From assembly GCA_012064385.1 (NCBI GenBank), contig QRDG01000026.1, forward strand, positions 203,723 to 267,722: DNA of 64,000 nucleotides, written 5' to 3'. Origin of the DNA: Puccinellia tenuiflora (Eukaryota; Streptophyta; Magnoliopsida; Poales; Poaceae). Shown here in pieces: positions 42,900 to 54,900 of this stretch (positions within the stretch are counted from its first letter, which is position 1; each line of letters starts with the position of its first letter). The notes beneath the pieces were generated by a model. It was not told where the DNA came from. It saw only the letters and a list, made by a program, of their open reading frames with translations, and searched no databases. The translations under genes and the position numbers were made by a program.

Positions 42900-44281
42900 A
42901 TGTATGAGCGCGAAGACTATTGGTCATTCGTAGTAGGCACAATAATTGACGCTTTGGCGCTCATTCTGGTTTTTCATGCAACACGCAAATGTGCTAATAA
43001 AGTGTCTTGTGACGCAAAGTCACAACAAACCATGACCTTCAAAGTTTACATTCACCAAAAAAAAAGGTAGAGTGCATTAGAAAACACAACGAACGTGAGC
43101 AAGGATGCTCACGAACGAAGAACTACATCATAACCATAACAAGATTTTTTTTTAATATAGATGATCTCTGGTTAACCTTGGACTTGATGTTTCTCAACAA
43201 TGTCACAGAAAAACACCAGACGAACAAGACAACAGATATGTTGGACTAACGACAAAGGAAATTGGTATTACATTGACAGCACTAGATACAATATAAAGAT
43301 ACAATAGGAACGTCTACATACATGCACAAAATCATATATCTAGCGTTGGCGTCTATTGAGGATTATACTTGTAAAATTGTAGAATTAACATAATCACCAC
43401 AATGTGTAGCTGTTGAAAAGAATGTGGTCGCTTAGTGAGAAGCCCATATTGTGGTTTGATGTTAACCACCCACCCATCTATGGTTGCTTCTTGATTTTTG
43501 TATGGGATTTTACATATTGCTACTTAGTACAAATAAAGAAATTAAAGGAAACACATAGTAGAAATGTCCCAGCATGTCATGGTTTAGATTAAAGCAATAT
43601 GTTTGGGACATATTTGTTCTGTTTTAAGCATGTGCAGTTGTGAGTACACAAAGAATACCTGATATCTTAAATAACCATTAAACATATGGGTGTATTTAAA
43701 GGGTAATATATTAATATCAAGACGATATCAAGTATACACATGGCATCTGCAATAAATCCGTATCACGAGTAATATATGATGTACAACTCTCTGACTGCCC
43801 GAATATTATCCCCATAGTGATTGGATTATCCGTCCCATGGATAATCTAGCCCCACCCCGTAATATTTGGGCCTCACAGGAAAATGGCATAACATTTTGAA
43901 AGGATCAAAGAGATCGACTAGAAAGGGTAAATATGAGACTACATATTTTACTCTTTTTTCTTTAGCAATAGAGGGATTAACACAAATTTAGATTTTCTAG
44001 ATTATGCAACTAGGTGTGCAAATTATATGAAGACAAGGATACAATCTAGCACATAAGATAAACAAATATATAATGCTAAAAACAAGTTAGTAGAGAGTTG
44101 AGAGATAACCAACAATTGATCCCAACTCGAAACTCACTTCCTAAGGTAATCTAATATATGTTGGAGAGTCGTGCCTCCCCTTGAGGAAGAAGGGGGCTAT
44201 TTATATGGGACCCCATGCAAAAATCCAACAGCTATGTGGTCCCGCGGTTCGGATTACCTGGGTTGGAGTCGGATTGTCCCG
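42900..44281. other. AT-rich intergenic sequence
   Basis: No gene recognised. Two small hairpins: CGTGAGC/GCTCACG at 43094-43113 and ATTATCC/GGATAAT at 43825-43845. Neither has terminal duplications that would mark an element. Confidence 0.5.
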
Positions 44282-44308
44282 GTGTGTGTGTGCGTGTGTG
44301 TGTGTGGG
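44282..44308. repeat. GT microsatellite
   Basis: Alternating GT with one GC interruption, immediately left of the copia-like LTR. Confidence 0.9.
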
Positions 44309-44313
44309 GAGGG

Positions 44314-46482
44314 TGAAAGTGCATGGTTGCCCCCATGTGTGGTTTTGGTAATTAATGACAATCTCTATGGACTAATGTTTGTATTGAGCTATTTGTAGGT
44401 GTATCCATTTGCATTGCTTGATCTCCATTTGTTGAAGACTAGGCTAAGGGAAGAAGAGTATGTGTTGATCAAGGCTAAGTGTGAGTTGATCAACACTCAA
44501 GTCCAAGTGAAGATATGCCATAGAGTGCCTCTCCCATATTGGTTTATGGGAGAGCAGTCATGTGAGTCTTCACCAAGCAAAGCGCAATCAAGAAAGGTGG
44601 CTCGTCTTGAGGAGATGAAGATCGTCTCCATCGACCTCAAGTGGATTATGCGCAAGGCAAAGGTATGATCTTGATATGGTTTCTATTTTACCGGTCTCAT
44701 GTTGTTAGTGGAGAGACCGGGTTATAGGATAGATAGCCGTACTATCAAGAGGGGCTCTCGACCGAGTATCTTGTTCATATCATCATAGAGAGCACAAACC
44801 TTTGCATCCTTGCAATCTTTATTGGTTCTTATTTGGCTCTTATCATGGTGTGGTCTTGGTGCTTGTCGTGCTTGTCATGACAAGGCTAAGTTCACCGAAA
44901 ATGGTTTTCATATGCGTCTTCTATTGCGTTTTCGGTATTGGAGATTTTGCCGGTTCATCCATGCGGAAGGTTTCTCTCTTACATTTCTTTGCAAAATCTC
45001 CATTTCTTTTTTGCTACATTTCCAAGGGTAGCATTTGTCGTCCTCTTTCCAACAAAATTGGTTTTACTTCATTCAGACTTCATTTGTAAAAGATATAGCT
45101 TTTCCGATTTGCAAATGAGAAGTTTTACTTTTCCCCTTTTGGTTTTACCTTCCCATTTTGGTCTATGATGTTTCTCCTCATAATCTTGTAGTGCTCGTTG
45201 TGGTGATTCCAACGAGTCCAAGATCATCGAAAACGGAGATCGGATGCAAAAGTTATCGCGTTTCTCGTGCGTGCTATTTTACTTTCTGTATGGCATTCGG
45301 ATTTCATCCGGATTTTTCCGAGTGAAATCCGAACGTCCGGAAAATTTTCCGGATCTGTTCTGGACGGATTCCGAGGTGAACCAGATTTGCTCTCTGTTAG
45401 TGTTTTGGAATATTCCGGACCAATTCCGGACGACCACGAAAACTGCATAACTGTCAGATCTTGTGGACCTATAAAAAGGGGGATTCTTCCCCAAAGGTTT
45501 TTAGGGTTCTTGAGCAGCTCTTTTTCCTTTCTCTCCTCCATTGTTGCACCTTTTGAGAGCTCGATTCCTCCACTTCCATCCAATGATTCTTGCCTATTTT
45601 TAGGGAAATAAGAGAGGAGATCTAGATCTACCATTCCAGCAATCCATTCCTCCTCTAAGTGAGGGGAACCTAGTAGATCTTGATTTTGGAGTTCTTGGTG
45701 ATTCTCCTCTTTGTTCTTCCTCTTAAATCCCTCCATAGCATTAGTTGCTTTGGTTGGATTTTGGAGAGAAGGATTTGACCACTTAGTGTGTTCTTGCCTT
45801 TTGCATTAGTTGCATCGGGTTGTGCTCTCCACGAAGATTCGTGGGATTGAAGTTCGAGAAGCTTGTTACTCTCGGGTGCATTGTGTTCCCAAGAGCTTGT
45901 GCCTCTTGGGTGCATTTTTTATCCTAAACGGTTTGGTGTGCCGCGAAGCCTTCGAGTTGTGAAGCTTCGGGCAAGATTTAGGAGCCCCCGATTGAGTTGT
46001 GGGTGTGTGCCCCAAGATCGTTGTAAAGTCTCCGGATTCCGCTTGAAGGATTCCGATAGTGGAAGGTAAACCAAACCTTTCGGTGCGGTTCATCGGATAA
46101 TAGGGTGAGGTCTTTGTGGCATCTTGAGTAGGCCTCTTGTGGCGAGCTCACACCCCTCCAACGAGACGTACTCCCTTAATAAGGAGGAACTCGGGAATAC
46201 ATCCTCGTCTCCGCGTGCCTCGGTTATTTCTATACCCGAGCTCTTTACTTATGCAATTTACATTGTGATAGCCTTTGTGCTTGATGTTATACATATTGCT
46301 ATCACCTTGTTGTTATATTGCTTAGCATAAGGTGTTGGTGCACATAGGTGAACCTAGTTTACTTAGGTTGTTGGCTTGTTAATTTAAACACCTAGTTTTA
46401 TTCCGTAATCATCAAGCCTTTATCTGGAAAAGTTTTAATCGCCTATTCACCCCCCCTCTAGGCGACATCGATTGTTCTTTCA
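44314..46482 (+). repeat. 5' LTR of the copia-like element (2169 bp)
   Basis: The ends are the inverted hexamers TGAAAG and CTTTCA, and the right end lies two bases before the primer site. Several TTCCGGA motifs and an 18-bp perfect palindrome (45336-45353) precede the TATA box. No coding function is assigned to the short frames within. Confidence 0.8.
45470..45477 (+). promoter_or_regulatory. LTR TATA box
   Basis: TATAAAAA follows a TTCCGGA-rich upstream stretch and precedes a pyrimidine-rich leader, the expected order for an LTR promoter in plus orientation. Confidence 0.6.
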
Positions 46483-46484
46483 AT

Positions 46485-46496
46485 TGGTATCAGAGC
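46485..46496 (+). promoter_or_regulatory. Primer binding site (tRNA-iMet type)
   Basis: TGGTATCAGAGC two bases after the LTR end. Confidence 0.93.
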
Positions 46497-46536
46497 CTCG
46501 GCTCTCTTTTGGGGCTTTACCGCCTAGAGAGTAAAG

Positions 46537-48799
46537 ATGTCGTTTAGAGAATTTGTGCACGATCCCATGTTTATATTCGTTGGCACAAATTTTAATGTTT
46601 GGAAAACTCATATGCTTAGTCACTTACGGGTCTTGGACCCCAATATTGAGCGTATCTTAGATATAGGTTTTTCTCCTCCAAAGGATTACGAAAGTATGAC
46701 CTTATAGGATGAGAAAAACTTATATCTAGATGCTCTAGCTTCTAATGAGTTTTGCAAATTTTTGAGTGTTGTAGTTTTTGAGTCAATCATGCCTCTCCGG
46801 GACGCTCATGAGCTTTGGACCAAGATTCAAGATAAATATGGAGTGTCCAACTCTATTGAGGATGATTGTTCTCCCTCCACCTCCGGCTGTGATGAGTTCT
46901 CATCTTCGTCTACTTCACCAATATGTGGTAAGCCACAAATTAATGTGATGGTGAGTAGTGATAGATTGTGCAATATTGATAGTGAGCTCATTGTTGATGA
47001 TCTTTTATCTCTATCTCATTGCAATGTTCTATCTTTGGACCTAAACACATATAGCACTATTAATGTCATACATGCTAGTGTTGATAGTCCTTGCATATCA
47101 TCAAAAAATTGCTTGGATAAATCTCTTGATGATATGCTTGCTTTATCTTGTTGCCATGATAAAAATGCTTGTGTTCCCTCTAACTCTTGTATGAATAATA
47201 ATGTAGAGGAAACCCAATTAGCTATGGAACAAGATGTGAACTTGAGTAGTTCAAAAATTAATTGTTCTTCTTCATCAACAATATTTTGCCTTATGGCTAA
47301 ATCCTCAAGTAGTGATGATAATGATAATGATAATAATGATGAAGAAGATGATGTTGATGATGATGAATCCTTTCATAATAAAGGTCTAATAATTCTTAAT
47401 GTCCTTCCTAAAAATAAAAATGCTCATGCTATCCTCTTTGAAATTATGGAAACCCTAATTGAGCGTGGGGAAACTACTAAGGCTTTGGAAACAAGCCTTG
47501 AAGAAACGGGTAAGATTGAAAGAGATGATGCTATGGAAAAGGCATCATTAGAAGATGATCTTGAGGAAGAGCAAGAGACTCGGGCTTCTCTTGAGGAGAA
47601 ACTATAATCTATTGAGGAGTCTCACAATGAAATAATTGCTAAAATCATTAAAGAACGTGACCATGCTCATGCTAAATATAAAGTCACCAAAAAGGAAAAT
47701 GCTAGCTTTAAGGAAGAGCTTGCCAAGTTGTCTTCTTCCATTCCTAATGCTAATGATGCTTGTGCTACTAACTCCACTTCTTGTGAAGCATCTATTTTGA
47801 AGGAGAATGTTGAGCCAAGGGCTCAACTTGAGTTGCTAACTAGCAAGTATGGGAAGTTGGAAGAAAGTCATGAAAAGCTATCTAGCTCTAATGATGATCT
47901 TCTAGCATCCTATGCTAGTCTAAAGTCAGCTCATGAGGCTATCACTACCAAGGTAACATCTTGTGAGCCTCATGTGGACAATGGAACAATTTTATCTAAA
48001 AATGCTATATTGCCATGTGCTAGTCCTAGTAGTTCATCCACTCAAAGTGTCGGTACATCATGTGATGAATTACTTTTCTTGCCTTGTTGCTCTAACAATG
48101 AAGCTTCTACTTCCTCTAGTGCTTTTTGTTGCCACTAACCATGTAGAGGAAATAAAAGATCTCAATGCCCAAGTCACTTCTTTGAAGAAAGACTTGGAAA
48201 AGTGTCATGAAGGGAAGAGTGCACTTGACAATATGTTGAGTGTGCAACAATCCCCCAATGACAAGAGTGGACTTGGATTCAACTCCAATAACAAGAACAA
48301 GTCCAAGAATGATAAGAAGAACGGCCAAGTACAAGTCAAGTATCCGGCCAAGATCATTTGCTTCAAGTGCAAGCTAGAAGGGCATCATGTTCGGGATTGC
48401 CCAATGAAGAAGAAGCCTCTTAGTGAGAAGCAACTAGGGAAGCGGCCTCTTGTTCAATCTCATGCTCAATCACAAGTTGAACAACGACCACCTCCTAAGA
48501 AGACTCAAGTCAATGCTCCTCAAGTTGAGGAGCCTATTAAGAAGAAAGAGAAAAGTCGATGTTGCTACCTTTGTCGTGGCAAGGGTCACTTTGCTTCTTC
48601 ATGCACTATCGGTAACCTATCCAACCCCATCTTAATTTATGTTGCTTATTCACTTAGAAAGGATAGAGTTGGCAATGTGTTTGCCAAATATGTGGGAACT
48701 CAAAGTGGTGTCAAGAAACGAACCATTTGGGTTGCCAAGCCTATTGTGACTAACCTCTTAGGACCCAACTTGGTTTGGGACCAGCAAGCTTCAACTTGA
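46537..48799 (+). pseudogene. Decayed gag of the copia-like element
   Basis: The frame starts MSFREFVHDPMF at 46537. It meets a TAG at 46705, a TAA at 47605 and a TAA at 48136, all in one frame, then continues in another frame, so a frameshift lies near 48100-48135. Parts in order: a UBN2-like N-terminal gag region (46537-46860), a long Ser/Asp/Cys-rich region with a run of acidic residues (47310-47370), a coiled coil (47460-47960), and two zinc knuckles, CFKCKLEGHHVRDC (near 48360) and CYLCRGKGHFASSC (near 48560). It ends NLVWDQQAST at 48799. With three stops and one frameshift it cannot yield an intact protein. Confidence 0.8.
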
Positions 48800-51444
48800 T
48801 CAATAGGTGGTGTTGGAGGACATTGGAGACTTGGCTACTTTTGAAGAATTAAGGGATCTTCATGGTTATATTTCCTCAAGCCAAGTCAATTGGAATATAT
48901 TGCTCTATCTCATATCCAATGCTTCCTCCTTGCGGTAACTTGTATTTAAATCATATATACATTGAAAGTTGCTTGCTCCCTTGCATGTGTTAGTTTTGTT
49001 CCTAGCATGTGCTTGTATATGATATGCTACTTTCCTACTTGTCTTGTTATTCAAGGTTGTGTATGATAGTTGTGTATTATGTATGTGTAACTTTGTGTTG
49101 AGTCTTTATTGGATCTTGTGTGGATTTCATTTGGCTCTTTGAGATATTAATGGACTATCCCATTTTGGGGGAGTGATATGCTTTGTGCACTTCACAAACC
49201 TAAAAATGTGTGTACATGAGACACACCACCTAGTATTGATATTTCAATATTATCTAGTTACTATGTGGTATGTCATTTTCATGAGAAATTCAAATTCTAC
49301 AATGTCCATTAATTTCTCTAGTTGGTTTTATTTGCCTCTTGCTTAAATAAAATGAATTATCACATTATGGGGGAGTAATAAGCTATGTGCATATTACAAT
49401 CCCATAAAATGTGAACATTTGAGGTTTGCCACTTATATTTGATATTGTAAATTATCTTATTCCTATGTGGCATGTTTGCTCGAACAAGTTCCAATTTTCT
49501 TTTGGTTATCTTTTGGCTCTTGTTTGTGTGAGTTTGCTTGGTGTGGTTTTTCTCTAATATGCATTTCCATATATTATTTGAGAAACCATTTGTTCCATTT
49601 TATTCTAACCATGGCTTTGCCGGTTGGTTTGAATAGTTGAAAACTACCAACAAACTTTTTAAAAAATATGGTGTTTTATCGCTTATCTCTTGCCATATGT
49701 TTTATCTTGTGAGGATGACCTTGGATATCTCTACTCACCGGGAAAATATTTCCTTATATTCATTGTCCTTGGACAATTGATATTCACACTTGTGGTAGAA
49801 TATTTTTGTTAATCTTCATGTTGGCTCTTGCGTTGAATTGCCTTATTTATTGCCAAAATATTTATTTTGACTCCCGTTGTCTTCCTTGCCTCTTGCAGGG
49901 ATCCTGTTTCCAATTGATATAGTTTAGTGTTGTAAATAACATATGGAGAGTAATGATCCCTTGTGTGTGCATTTTGTATTCAAATGCAAATATCAAGATA
50001 ATGCATGAATCTTGGGGGAGCTTTTCTTTTATTATTTAAAACCCTATCCTATCAATCAATATTTGATCCTTTCAATTGGCGTTTAATTTATATCTTATTT
50101 TCAATTGGTGTCTTATCAATCATGTGTTGTTTTGATTCGATTCCTATTGATATCACACTTCATGTGTTGATGTGTTTTGGAATCAATCATATGTTGATTT
50201 GATTTTTCCTTAATCATGTGTTGATTCGGATTTTGATATAATTTGGACAACCTTTTTGTGTCACACTTTGGTGTGCTCTCTTATTGGTTTACTTGGTGTT
50301 TTTGTCCAATTTATATCTCTTTTGGTTCTAGAAAGTCTTTGCATGCTCGGTCACTAATTTATTTTATTATAGCATGCTTATCATTCTTGTTCCAATATAT
50401 AGGGGATACTCCACCGAATCCTAAAACGGCTAAGATGTGCATGAAATTCAATTTCATATCTATATGCACATATTTATGTGGAGTGTTTCCTATATATTGT
50501 AGTTTATCTAACTACTATGAGACCCAATGAGTTTGGGAACCATTTTGTGCTTGAATTTTGTTTTAGGTACAATGGAGATGCATTGGATGCTTGCCTCATT
50601 CATAAGGAAGGTGTTCTCACCGTGTGATTATCGGAGTCAAGCTTTGATGATAAACAAACTCTCATCTTCTTCATCGTCAATGTATCTCGGTAACAAGTAT
50701 CTACCTCATGCATAGTTTTATAGTCTCAACCTTGTGTAGGTTGCTTCTTGGCATGAAAGCTTTTATGTGCAATTGTTATGGTTTTGGCTTATTTTCTTCA
50801 CTTGGTATATCTTTGTGATATTTGTGATGAAATTTCAAAAACCTTTTTCTTCAATTGGTATTATTTCTTTGAGATACTTGTTGCTTATCTCAAAGCATCT
50901 TCACTATCTCTTGTTCCCTTAGTGATATGTGTGATGTATTTGATATTTTTTGAAGTTCATTTATATACAATGAGATAAATTTGAGCTATGTGCTATGCTT
51001 TTAAGCAATAATCTCGTTTGTATATTCATGACTTCCCTTTTGGACACCGTGGTCTCCCCTTCTTCTACCATTTCATATGTGCAGGTTACTTTGTGGATGT
51101 ATATCATCAATGATTTGTCTACTAAGAAACCTATACATATGAGAGAGGTCACCTTTTAGTTGGTATCCTATTTATTTTGAGCTACCTTGATTTTTATCTC
51201 TAATTCTTTGGTGGCTCCAAATTTGTTTCATGGGTGCCTATCTTAATTTTATTTGCATCTTTGCACTCATGTATTTGTTGAGAATCTTTTACCTCATGCT
51301 TACCATGGTGAGTATGTTGATTTTTATTGGCTAAATGCTCTCAATAGCTTTTGGCATTTTCAATTGGTTTTAGTTTTCAATTGGTATCCCTAAGCTTGTG
51401 AACATACTCCTTTAAAGATCTTCCTTTTATCTCGGTTGGGCCTA
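48800..51444 (+). other. Non-coding 3' internal region of the copia-like element
   Basis: AT-rich, with only short frames and no pol motif. It contains three polypurine-like GGGGGAG strings (near 49171, 49367 and 50016) and several CAATTGGT strings (about 50078, 50102, 50854 and 51368) that resemble the junction of LTR and primer site. The first two GGGGGAG copies sit in longer related phrases, suggesting internal duplication. Confidence 0.6.
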
Positions 51445-51872
51445 TGTCGTGGGGCTACCTTTCGGGTACCCCACGGTGGTGGTACCTGGGTCACGCCAAG
51501 GGAAGCCCATGAAGCCCATGAAGCATACCGTGTGGCCCAAGTAGCTGGTTAGGCCGGTGATAGCTCTCCTTATCCTGTAATGTGCAATCCGCACCGTCCA
51601 CCCGAGACCTGGCCTGTGATATAAAGGCCAGGAGGGTGCGCCACCTAGGTCAAGCAACACACAAGCAAACCCTAGCGAGATTGCCATCTCGCCATTGTAG
51701 CCACCTCGATAATACCAGACAAGCAGGAGTAGGTCTTTACCTCACCTCGAGGGGCCGAACCTGGGTAAACTCGCCCCCTGTTAGCCGTCACAGCCACCAA
51801 CGTTCATACTCTCTCCCCCTCAATCAACCCGGGGTACACAACCTTGGGATTTGCCGAGTCCACACCTCGTCA
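51445..51872 (+). repeat. 5' LTR of the Tat element (428 bp)
   Basis: Runs from TGTCGTGGGG to CCTCGTCA. A TATAAAG box lies at 51620-51626. Near the left end GGGGCTACC and GGTACCCCAC form a short imperfect hairpin. Without the 3' copy the exact ends are inferred from the TG/CA rule and the primer site. Confidence 0.8.
51620..51626 (+). promoter_or_regulatory. LTR TATA box
   Basis: TATAAAG about 250 bp before the LTR end, followed by the AAACCCTAG leader motif. Confidence 0.6.
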
Positions 51873-51874
51873 AT

Positions 51875-51892
51875 TGGCGCCGTCTGTGGGAA
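51875..51892 (+). promoter_or_regulatory. Primer binding site (non-iMet type)
   Basis: TGGCGCCGTCTGTGGGAA begins two bases after the LTR. This type is usual in Tat and related gypsy elements and differs from the iMet site of the other elements in this window. Confidence 0.88.
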
Positions 51893-51910
51893 GAACAGAT
51901 CGTTGGAGTC

Positions 51911-54900
51911 ATGGTTGCGCCGGCCTCATCTGCAATGAAGAACGGCATCAGCGCCAGGGAGTCGATCTACACCGGCTTCCTCGAGTTCGTCCAGCACTCG
52001 CCGGCGGATTTCCCGGCGTATGCTGAGCTGCAGCAGAGCACGTGGATTACCTTCGGTAGTCTGCGCTATCTGGTGGACAGTCGTGGAACGCTCCGGCCCA
52101 CGCTGGCCACGCTGCGCGCGACGGATGCGCCTGCATCTACATCGACTGCGCCGACCGCGGCTTCACCCGCCGCGAAGATCGCATCTACTGCGGCCACGGC
52201 GATCGCGTCATCGACTGCCGTGAAGATCGCGTCCACTTCGACTGTGTCGGCACCATCTATGACCGCGTCAACGGCGACTGCGGTGACCACACCCGCAGTT
52301 ACCAGAAAAATCGCATCTACTGCAACCCTGGCGCGGAACAAGTCTACTCCGACCTTCTTGTCCGCGCACCGGACGAAGCCAAAATCTACGCCGATTTCGA
52401 CTACACCAACCGCGCCTCCGCATCGCGGAGTCGCCAGTAGCAGTGACCGTGGCACCCGCCACGTTGTTGTGATCTTCGACTCTGAGCATAGCTCGGACGA
52501 AGGAAGCAGGACTGGGAGCATCAGCCCCACTCGACGGGTTTACCCCGCGCAAGTTTATATGGCCAGCCCAGCGCGATCCAACGGCGGGGAACCCCTATAC
52601 CCGCTGGAGGTGACCATGCCGGACAGGGTGACAAGACTCACCATCACTCGGGAGATGGCGATCAAGGCCATGAAGCACGTGGACAAAGGCACGTTCCCTT
52701 CACCAGATGAACCCCGAGAAGACCAACTGGCGGTCCAATACTTGCTTCGGAAGGAGTCCGAGCGAGTCCGCCAAGAGAAGGCCAAGCTAATTCGGCGCAA
52801 AGAATTAGCCGACGCGTCGAGTGCCAGGAGGGCAGCACACTCGTTCATGGCCGGATCGGAAGAAGTCACACAAGGAGGACGTCACAGGGCTCGCATGCCA
52901 CGGGTGCCAGAAGCTGATCGCGTCCACCTCACTCGCAATCTGGAGTCGTCATTCATGACGGAGGATGCGGACGGAATCCCCGTCCCCAAGACACCCGCTT
53001 CGGCCCTCATGGCGGTCGAAACCTACCTGCGACTAACACAGCCGCCGGAGGGTGACGCCCACGCCCGCCTTCATAGGCGACAAATTCAATCCCTCAGGGA
53101 AGTCGAGGAAGTCTTGGCAAAGTCAGCACCAGCAGAAAGGGTGCACGAGAATCGAGGCCGCCACGATCGTGAATCCGCACCACTTGCAGACCCAGCCCCA
53201 ATTCGACTGCGACAACCGCAGCCAGGCGAAGATGTCCGTAACGTCGTCGCACAGAGAAGGGTGGACCGCAGTCCACGGATGCGAGCGGCGAGTGCACAGG
53301 CCAACGACGACGACGACGACGACTTCGAGCCACGCGGAGCCGCATGTTTCAGCTTCAACATCCGTGACACGAAGATGCCCAAAGGCTTCAAGCTAACAGC
53401 GGAGACACCCAAGTATGACGGGAAGCAAGACCCAAGGGACTGGCTGGAAGACTACCTCATCGCGTGCAGCTGTCAAGGTGGTACTTCGACTACTGCCATG
53501 CAGTACATCCAGTTGATGCTCACGGGATCTGCTCGCGGGTGGCTCAACACTCAGCCTAGGGACGCTTTCAGCACCTGGGACGAGTTCAGGAACGCATTCG
53601 TGAAGAGCTTTCTGGGGACATACGCGAGGCCAACAACCCTCATTGAACTCCAGGCGTGCAAGCAAGGTCGAGACGAGCCACTCCGTTCGTACATTCAGCG
53701 GTGGACTCTGCTTCGCAACACCATGGACGGAGCCACCTCAGAAGACAGGGTAATGGACGCATTCATGCACGGCGTTTACCGCCGCGACCTCCGTGAGGAG
53801 TTTGGTAGGCTTAGGCCGAGGAACATGATCGAGCTCATGCAGATAGCCAACCAGTGGGCAGATGGAGAAGACTCTGTCCGTGATGCACCACGATCGCCGA
53901 GGCAAGAAGCAGGACCTAGCAACTGGCGAGAAGGGCGCCTGAAGAAGAAGCCGCGTTACGTCGGCAACGACTCGATCGAGTTAGTAGCGGCGGGATTCGA
54001 AACCCCCCGTGAGAGTGAAAGACAGTACAACCAGGGCGGTGGCAGCGGCTACCATGGAGATGGAAGTCGCAAGCGCGAGTGGCGGAGACGCCCACTGACT
54101 GAAGAAGAAGAGTTAGAGCAACCTTGCAAGCATCACATGTTTAGGGACCCAGAAACAGGCAAGTGGGGATCCCGCCACCTATTGAAGGATTGCAGAAAGG
54201 CGCGTAAGATATACAGGGCGTTTGTGCGGATAGTCCCTCAGAATGGACAGCATGATAACCAAGCGGCACCCGTGGCACAGCCAGCCGCACAGCTGGCTCT
54301 CCAGGCACCACCTGCTCCGGCAGTCGCCAACCCAGCGCAGGCAGCGCTGGCCTTCTACCCGCAGCAGCAACAGCAACCACAGCCACAGCCGCAGGATCCT
54401 GCTAACGTGTTCCCGGCAGCACGTGGGCAGATTAACATGATACAGAAGGGACGTCCTTCCAACAGGACCCAGAAAATCATCACCCGCCAGGTCTACCAAG
54501 CACTCACCAACCCACCTGCAGTACCCGATTACCTGAGAGGCTCAGAAACAGCGATCACTTTCTCCAGAGCGGACCACCCGCCGGCGATCCCACGACCCGG
54601 GCACGCTGCTCTGGTAGTCGAAGCTCAGATCGGGGAGTACACCTTAAAGAAGGTGTTCATGGATGGAGGCAGCGGCATCAATATCATCTTCGCCGATACC
54701 CTAAGAAGGATGAACAGGTCAACATCCAACCTAACGCCATCAGCAAATACCTTCCATGGTATAGTACCAGGGCAAGCAGTCACGCCCATGGGAACAATTA
54801 CACTCGAGGTTATATTCGGCACACCCGAGAACTTCCAGCGAGAGGCGATCGACTTCGAGGTAGTCGACTGGAAGTCGCAATATCACGCCATACTGGGTCG

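Larger units (their letters stand above)
44314..51444 (+). mobile_element. Copia-like LTR retrotransposon, gag only in view, interrupted at its 3' side
   Basis: The 5' LTR (2169 bp, TGAAAG to CTTTCA) is followed by a tRNA-iMet-type primer site, a decayed gag frame with coiled coil and two zinc knuckles, and about 2.6 kb of AT-rich non-coding sequence. No RT or integrase is present. The copia assignment rests on the gag type (UBN2-like WKTHMLSHLRVLDP start region) and is tentative. The 3' LTR is not in the window: at 51445 the Tat element begins, so the remainder should lie beyond its right end. Confidence 0.75.

Noticed and set aside
53052..53412. Frames of more than 100 codons on both strands within Tat gag
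   Set aside because: Shadows of the gag frame in GC-rich sequence, without domain or independent start.
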